Below, one piece after another: positions 58,502 through 64,000 of a stretch of 64,000 nucleotides of DNA. The notes below the pieces were generated by a model. It was not told the DNA's origin. It saw only the letters and a program-made list of their open reading frames with translations, and did no database searches. Source of the stretch: Trema orientale (Eukaryota > Streptophyta > Magnoliopsida > Rosales > Cannabaceae); NCBI GenBank assembly GCA_002914845.1, contig JXTC01000017.1:139431-203430 (forward strand), given 5' to 3'. Position 1 is the first letter of the stretch, and each line of letters opens with the position of its first letter. A program made the translations under genes and the position numbers.

Positions 58502-59755
58502 CAACCTTTAAATCAATTCTGCTCCATTTGTGTTTTATATAGCATGGTTGGAATAAAAACACAATACACGGTCTGCTTTTTATTTTCTATTTTTTTCCCT
58601 AAATAAATATAATAAGATTGAGATAAACACATTTATGGTGTATCTTAAGGTGCTCAGTCTTACTTAGGATGTTTGTTTATTACTGTAAAATTATAATTAA
58701 TAAATTAGGTCTAATATGGGTCCCAAATATGAGTTTAATCTCATAATAATAGGCTAATACACATTTCCTATTGGACAGCTTAAGGTGCCTCTCATAAAAT
58801 TACTCTTTTAGACATATTTCTATATCTCAATTATTTTTTTTTTCTTTTTAACTCACCGCAAAAGGGCTTTTTCACAGAAGTTGTACCCCAGGAATTTCGA
58901 AACAACAACATCAGTGCTGTCCCGCAATTCTTGAAAGTATGAGTAGTACATTCCACATATCAAAACAACAAACAATTAGTGTTGGGCAATGAGGCATGGA
59001 AAGACAAGATTCATGAGTAATATTTGCATATTTTCTGTTTTGATGTCTTCCGTTGTATATATATATTTTAATAGTCATTGTGAGTCAAATTGCATGACTC
59101 TCATACAACGATTTCAATGAAAATACGATCTATATATCAAATTTTTATTGTTGCGAACTATTTTTTCTCTATTGTCAACTAATTTCTTAAGACCCACTAT
59201 GAGTAAATTTTTCCATGTTATCAATTGAAAGAAAGACTTTTATTATGCTCGGTTGTGAAGAATTTTTGAAGTAAACCATACGAATTAACTTTCTAGAAAG
59301 TGGCCATCACCTTGACAAAGACAACCAAATCAAGCCCAAGAATATTGGTTCATGCTCTTTTATATCATATTACACGTCTTTCACTGGGTCTACTTTTCTT
59401 AAACTTAAAGACTCCTTCACTAATTTAAGGTTCAACGGACACCTGAAGGCTTTGACCTTCCTAAGGACTGAAATTGGTTCAACTACTGAAAGCTTATTTA
59501 CCAAAGCCTGAGTTGATATCTTGGTATACTTACCATTTGGCTGTTTAAAAAAAATGAAGATGGCAGCTGCAATATTCATGTTCTTGTTTCTTATAACTAA
59601 GGTCTCGATAACAACTTCACAACAATGAAGATCATGTAGAAAAATAATAACATGCAATATATAAGGTTACAAAACAATTTAACAAATGTTTACAATAAAA
59701 TTTAAAACAAAATTTAAAGCTACCAAAAGTTTACTTCAATATGTTTGGTATGAAA
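58502..59755. other. intergenic, no supported gene
   Basis: AT-rich. An open frame at 59370-59657 (minus, 95 codons) starts MHVIIFLHDLHCC and ends SLSLRKVDPVKDV; I recognise no domain. It is too isolated to call. Confidence 0.45.
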
Positions 59756-60221
59756 CTTGATTCATCCACAGAAAACAAAAATACCCTGCAAAAACAGTAA
59801 CTACGTTAATAGTCGAGGCCTGTGTGATACACAGTATCCTTAAAACTGATTCGTTCCCTCCAATAGAATGCTTGAGGAATTACAAGTATCAGTTTCCCAG
59901 GATACAACGACAAGAGTAGCAAGCGAAGCACCAATATTTCCACTCTACGAACTCTAACATACTAAGAATTCTATTTATGAAATTCCTAGACAAACGAATA
60001 ACTATAGCTAGGAATTGAAAACTCTAGGCAGCGGGAAGAACTAGAGAGAAGAGGAAGGCTCTCGTTTTTTGATGTGTAGAATAAGGAGGAGGAGGTCTCC
60101 TTTTATAGCTTTTGAAAAGGGAGGTTACCACCCTTACTCTTAATGAGCATTATTCTCATAAAGCCAAAAATGATTGTTATGAAGCTGAAACTGCCCAAAA
60201 TGCCAACCACATATACTAGGT

Positions 60222-60222
<1 letters not shown>
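59756..60222 (-). mobile_element. possible LTR remnant
   Basis: On the minus strand GCTATAAAAGGAGACCTCCT (near 60108-60089) looks like an LTR TATA region, and downstream blocks around 59825-59900 resemble copia R/U5 sequence. No partner LTR is seen. Confidence 0.3.

Positions 60223-60254
<32 letters not shown>
60223..60254. repeat. poly-T tract of about 32 bases
   Basis: Uninterrupted T run following GTAG. It could mark the tail of a reverse-transcribed insertion on the minus strand, or be slippage. Confidence 0.8.
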
Positions 60255-60255
<1 letters not shown>

Positions 60256-60279
60256 AAATTGCAATCTAGTTGAAAGCAA

Positions 60280-60520
60280 GGTGTAAGTTACAAAGCTTTG
60301 TAACTGGTCTGTTTTATGAAGCAAAAACGTAAATGAAAGGGGAAAAAAAATTGAACAGCAACAAAAAGTAGGGTGTAAGTTACAAAGCTTTGTAACTGAT
60401 TTGTTTTACGAAGTAAAAACGTAAATAAAAAGGAAAAAAAATTAGACAGTATTAAAAAGTAGGGTGTAAGTTACAAAGCTTTGTAACTGGTCCATTTTAT
60501 GAAGCAAAAACATTAATAAA
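60280..60520. repeat. tandem repeat, about 92-bp unit, 2.6 copies, with 20-bp palindrome
   Basis: AGTTACAAAGCTTTGTAACT, a perfect 20-base palindrome, occurs at about 60286, 60380 and 60470, each followed by GGTC/GATT-TGTTTTA(T/C)GAAG and AAAAACGTAAAT. It lies directly upstream of pseudogene D. Confidence 0.9.
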
Positions 60521-60582
60521 CAAGAATTCACCAAGATCTTTCATCAACAAGATGTGGGTCTCACTCAATTTTTAGCTTTAAA

Positions 60583-62157
60583 ATGGTTTATGAAAATGGG
60601 TTCTATAACACAAATTTGAACTTTATAAAATACATGAACTTTATAAAATACATGAGTTTCCAAGCCCAAGACAAGCTCGATATTTTAACTCATTATCTAA
60701 CAGAACCCAGATCCCATATCAGCATAGACTCTTCTCTCACTCCCACTTCCAATAACTCGTCTTGGTTATCAAATTCTGGCCACTTCACTTTTGGGTTTTA
60801 CCAGCAAGGCAATGGTTTTGCAGTAGGAATATGGTTTGAGAAAACAAACCAAAAAACAGTCATGTGGACAACAAAAAGAGATGACCCTCCATTGTCTAGT
60901 GAAGTTACCTTTCTTTTAAATGGTAATGGAAGCCTTGTTTTGGAAGACAGAGAAGGTCTACAAATTTTCATTGCCAATTCCTCTGTGCCTGCTTCCTCAA
61001 CTTCCATGCTCGATTCGGGCAATTTCATCCTCTACAACTCAGCCTCGACAATCATATGGCAGAGTTTTGATTCTCTGACGGATACCCTTTTGCCTGGACA
61101 GCATATGGTTGCTGATTACTATCTTGTTTCATCGGTATCCAACATGGATCACTCTAGCGGAAGATTCCGGCACATTATGTAGAATGATGGGAATCTGGTG
61201 CAGTACCCTGTAAGAAGTGAACTCACAGACTATCATGCTTACTAGGCAATGGCTACTTTAGGACAAGGAGAGAATGTGACTCTCAGTCTGGATAGTGATG
61301 GCCAGCTTTATCTGCTCAATTCCACTGGCTACAATATACAGACGATTATTGTTGGTCATAACCAACAAGTTGACAATGTTTCATATTATATGACACTAGA
61401 TGTAGATGGAATATTGAGATTGTATTCTCATAATTTGGTATAGAAAACCAACTAGGTTGCCGAGTGGGCTTCCATTGGCAATAAATGTGATCCCGTCAAG
61501 CTATATAGCTTGAATTCCTATTGCATTCTAACTAAAAATCAGGAATCTCTTCCAGGTTTCGAATTCATTGATCGTAGCTAGAAAAATTTAGGTTACAAAA
61601 GGGATTTGAGCATATATGGCTGCACAATCGAGCATGATGAGGAATCTACTCTGGCTAAATTGGATGATGTTTTATGGGAAAACAATCCATATTCTGTTGT
61701 CTCGTTAAACAAGTCAAGTTACCGAGAGGATTGCTTGAGAGACTGTTATTGCCTAGTTGCTTTGTTTGATAATCAGCAATGCAATAAAAAAAAGTTTTCG
61801 TTGCGATTCGCAAGGGCAGGGAATGAAGACTTCACAACAACCATAATCAAAGCCTCTATTGGAACTAAAACCTCTAGAAAAGAAAGAAACAAAGGCCAGG
61901 AAAAAGATATTTTAAAAGTTGGTTTTGCTTGTATAAGTTTTTCCTTAGTTATTCTTTTGTTTTCTTTGTGTCTGGTTTGCATGAGGCATTTTGGGTCTAT
62001 TATAAATATTCCTATTGAAGGGAAGAGAGGAACATTGGTGATTAGTGAAGTCCTTGCTCTAAGATCATTTACTTCAGAGAGCTTGAACTTGCAACCAATG
62101 GCTTCGTCCAAGAATGGGTAAAGGTTCATTCAGAATGGTCTTTAAAGGCGCATTATA
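60583..62157 (+). pseudogene. G-type lectin receptor-like kinase pseudogene, truncated (gene D)
   Basis: Recognisable from about 60710: lectin start SIDSSLTPTSNNSSWLSNSG, then HFTFGFY, SMLDSGNF and TDTLLPGQ. The usual signal peptide is replaced by unrelated sequence with an 18-base direct repeat (AACTTTATAAAATACATG twice, 60618-60653). In-frame stops: TAG at 61180 (SGRFRHIM|stop, where A has Gln), TAG near 61242 (where Trp is expected), TAG at 61441, and another near 61577. Part of the EGF-like block is degraded. The PAN-like region continues from 61606 (EDCLRDCYC), and a membrane segment lies near 61915-61980. The frame breaks at the start of the kinase (62075 on) and homology ends near 62157 at a tRNA-like repeat cluster, so the catalytic domain is absent. 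Confidence 0.9.
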
Positions 62158-62640
62158 TTGGAAGGATAGCTTCCTCAAAGCGATGGGTCCGCTCTCTATT
62201 TGTCTAATGGTACTCTCATTCCCTAAAGTGACGTCCCCATGATTTGAACCAATGACCCTTTGATCAAATAGGTATCCTGGTAGCCACCACACCTACTAGG
62301 ATACCTCTTTGTCTAAGAGGTCATAGGTTCAAATCTTAGGGACGTTACTTTAGAGAATGAGAGTACCCAAAGCCATACCCAATAGGAATGAGAGTATCAT
62401 TGGACAAATAATGGGCAGACCCACTGCTTTGAGGAAGATGATCTTCCAACAAAAATGTTGACGTTTTTGCGATGAGGGACCGCGCGCTCATCATTTGTCC
62501 ACCCGCTGCTCTCATTCCCAGTGGATTTGGTCTTGGGTACTCTCATTCTTCAAGGTAGTGTCTCCAGAATTTGAACTCATGACCTCTTAGACAAGAGGTA
62601 CCCTGGTAGCCACCGCACTTGGTGTAGAAGCTTATGGTGC
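62158..62640. repeat. cluster of three tRNA-like (SINE-type) repeats
   Basis: GGTTCAAATC-type B-box sequences occur at 62332-62341 (plus) and, on the complement, near 62245-62254 and 62568-62580. They are preceded by GGTACCTCTTGTCTAAGAGG-like arms that can fold as a tRNA-like anticodon stem, and by GGTGGCTACCAGG resembling an A-box region. The first two copies lie head to head. Each is followed by GGGACG..ACTTTAG and GAATGAGAGTACC. It is not a functional tRNA, since no complete cloverleaf could be drawn. Confidence 0.5.
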
Positions 62641-63068
62641 ATTATGATTATGTTGTAGTACCATAATCCAGTAGCAAGCAGTAACAGCACTCTAACATAA
62701 ATAATTTAGGCATGCTTAGAAACTTTTTTTTTTTGTTTTTATTTATAAAATTTATAGTGCACAAACAAAAATTTTCCTCTAATTTTAATTTTAAGAATAA
62801 TGAACTTGCTTGATAACTCACCCAATTATTTCAAATTTTGGACAATAAGAAACCTAAACATGTTTAGTAACCTCTAAATAATGAAAACAAAATTAAACAT
62901 GACACATACATAATCAGAGCTAGCATAGTAAAGACTATTTTTATTCTCTATTATAGAGAAATCGATGTTAACTGTTATATTTCAATGTAACGGTTATAAC
63001 AATAAATATTATCAATTAATTTACATTAGAATTAGTTAATTCTAATTTATTTAATTAGAATAATTTGA
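62641..63068. other. intergenic, AT-rich
   Basis: Contains AATTAGTTAATTCTAATT-type short palindromes near 63030-63060. No gene seen. Confidence 0.45.
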
Positions 63069-63776
63069 TTGAAATTGTCACGACTTAAACCCTGGGTCGA
63101 TGATAGGTTGGGAACTTCACAAGTTGAAATTCTAGAGATTATTTATACATCAATTATTGGAGAAACTCTCGTTGCAATTTCATTTTACGCATACTCATCT
63201 CCCCCTCCTCCCAAGAAATACCCAGCACCAGTTTCTCGTCCCTACCATTACAAGTCCCCTCCACAGCCTGCTCCGGTGCACTCACCACCACCGCCTAAAG
63301 AGCCTTACCACTACAAGTCACCACCACCACCTCCTCCGGTCTACTCTCCACCCAAGAAGCCTTACTACTACAGGTCTCCCCCACCACCACGCAAGAAGCC
63401 TTACTACTCTCCTCCAGTTCTCTCACCACCACCACCAAAGAAGCCCTACCACTACAAGTCTCCACCACCACCACTACACAAGAAGCCCCACCACCCTCCT
63501 CCTGTACCCTCTCCACCTAAGGAGCCATACCACTACAAGTCTCCTCCTCCACCACCACCAAAGACGCCCTACCACCCTCCGCCATTGCCGTCTCCTCCGA
63601 AGGAGCCTTACCATTACAAGTCTCCACCACCACCACCACCACCCTCTCCCCCAAAGGAGCCTTACCACTACAAGTCTCCTCCACCACCTCCTCCGGTTTA
63701 CAAGTACAAGTCCCCTCCCCCTCCTCCTCCACAACACCACTACGTCTATGCATCACCCCCTCCTCCCCACTACTAG
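63069..63776 (+). CDS. extensin-like hydroxyproline-rich glycoprotein, 5' end atypical
   Basis: From about residue 42 on this is a classical extensin: repeated Ser-Pro(4-7) blocks alternating with PYHYKS and KKPYYYRS, then [12 protein letters not shown] and the usual end [11 protein letters not shown]. Ser-Hyp runs would be arabinosylated, and YXY and YKYK motifs support Tyr cross-linking in the cell wall. Extensins need a signal peptide. Here the first 30 residues ([18 protein letters not shown]..) are not one, and only [11 protein letters not shown] resembles the end of one. The upstream DNA (TGTCACGACTTAAACCCTGG at 63077) looks like the start of an LTR. The gene may be cut by a transposon at its 5' end, or the real first part may lie upstream beyond an intron. 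The pattern is certain; the start is not. Confidence 0.75.
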   Translation: MKLSRLKPWVDDRLGTSQVEILEIIYTSIIGETLVAISFYAYSSPPPPKKYPAPVSRPYHYKSPPQPAPVHSPPPPKEPYHYKSPPPPPPVYSPPKKPYYYRSPPPPRKKPYYSPPVLSPPPPKKPYHYKSPPPPLHKKPHHPPPVPSPPKEPYHYKSPPPPPPKTPYHPPPLPSPPKEPYHYKSPPPPPPPSPPKEPYHYKSPPPPPPVYKYKSPPPPPPQHHYVYASPPPPHY

Positions 63777-64000
63777 ACAATGGGTTTGATGTAGCGTTGA
63801 ACTGCATGGTAATTAAGTCTCTTGATCTTTCGACATCATTTATTTTTTTTACGCTAGCTAAATGCAGACAATTAGTACGTACTATCCACCACTTTATGAT
63901 CACCAGTCAGAGCAACGTACTAAGCAAGATTAATACCGCTGTATACAGTGACGACATCTGCTCTTTAAATTTTGCCATCCAAAGTGACTTTAATTTCCTT
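63777..64000 (+). other. 3' flank of the extensin-like gene
   Basis: About 220 bases with no further gene. AT content rises sharply after the stop at 63774-63776. Confidence 0.5.

Noticed and set aside
62280..62345. Possible functional tRNA gene
   Set aside because: There is a B-box-like GGTTCAAATC, but the A box and acceptor stem do not pair into a cloverleaf and the unit occurs three times with flanking repeats, so a SINE-type repeat fits better.
63157..63903. His/Ser/Leu-rich and Val/Arg-rich frames over the extensin
   Set aside because: They are shadows of the CCACCA-type proline codons read in other frames or on the other strand.

Overview
This is nuclear DNA from a flowering plant, most likely a eudicot. 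It is AT-rich and gene-poor, packed with LTR retrotransposons and small DNA transposons. It carries a cluster of intronless G-type lectin (bulb-lectin/PAN) receptor-like kinases of the LECRK/RLK1 kind and, at the right edge, an extensin. I cannot name the species from sequence alone.

Layout. 1-3.4 kb: gag-pol part of a Ty1/copia element on the minus strand, running off the left edge. 3.7-5.7 kb: a heavily broken LECRK pseudogene (minus), with a single N at 5220 exactly where homology fails. 5.9-9 kb: MITEs and an LTR-like remnant. 10.3-12.6 kb: intact LECRK gene A (minus, 785 aa). 12.6-31 kb: duplicated flank, a LECRK tail fragment, the 3' end of a Ty3/gypsy element, and a 7.5-kb non-coding LTR element (LARD-like, minus). 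31-35.9 kb: LTR remnants, a CACTA-like element holding a degenerate histone H4 copy, and a hAT element with an 8-bp target duplication. 37.0-39.3 kb: LECRK pseudogene B (plus, one frameshift). 40.4-47 kb: a second LARD-like copy, hit by two solo LTRs. 49.8-52.5 kb: a compact gag-only copia element with a 5-bp target duplication. 52.8-55.2 kb: intact LECRK gene C (plus, 792 aa). 55.2-60.6 kb: further insertions. 60.6-62.2 kb: truncated LECRK pseudogene D (plus). 63.1-63.8 kb: extensin-like gene.

How it fits together. Gene A with its upstream flank (about 10.3-20 kb) and gene C with its upstream flank (about 45.3-54 kb) form a large inverted duplication, and the differences between the arms are mostly discrete transposon insertions. 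Gene C is a mosaic. Its signal peptide and ectodomain are almost the same as A's, but from just before the membrane segment onward, and through about 1.6 kb of 3' flank, it matches B. The locus therefore holds two intact receptors with nearly the same outer domain and two different kinases. A has the usual HCDIKPEN catalytic loop; C, B and the left pseudogene have Asn in place of the catalytic-loop Lys. I consider this sensor-shared, kinase-swapped pair the most interesting biology in the window, followed by the histone H4 capture.
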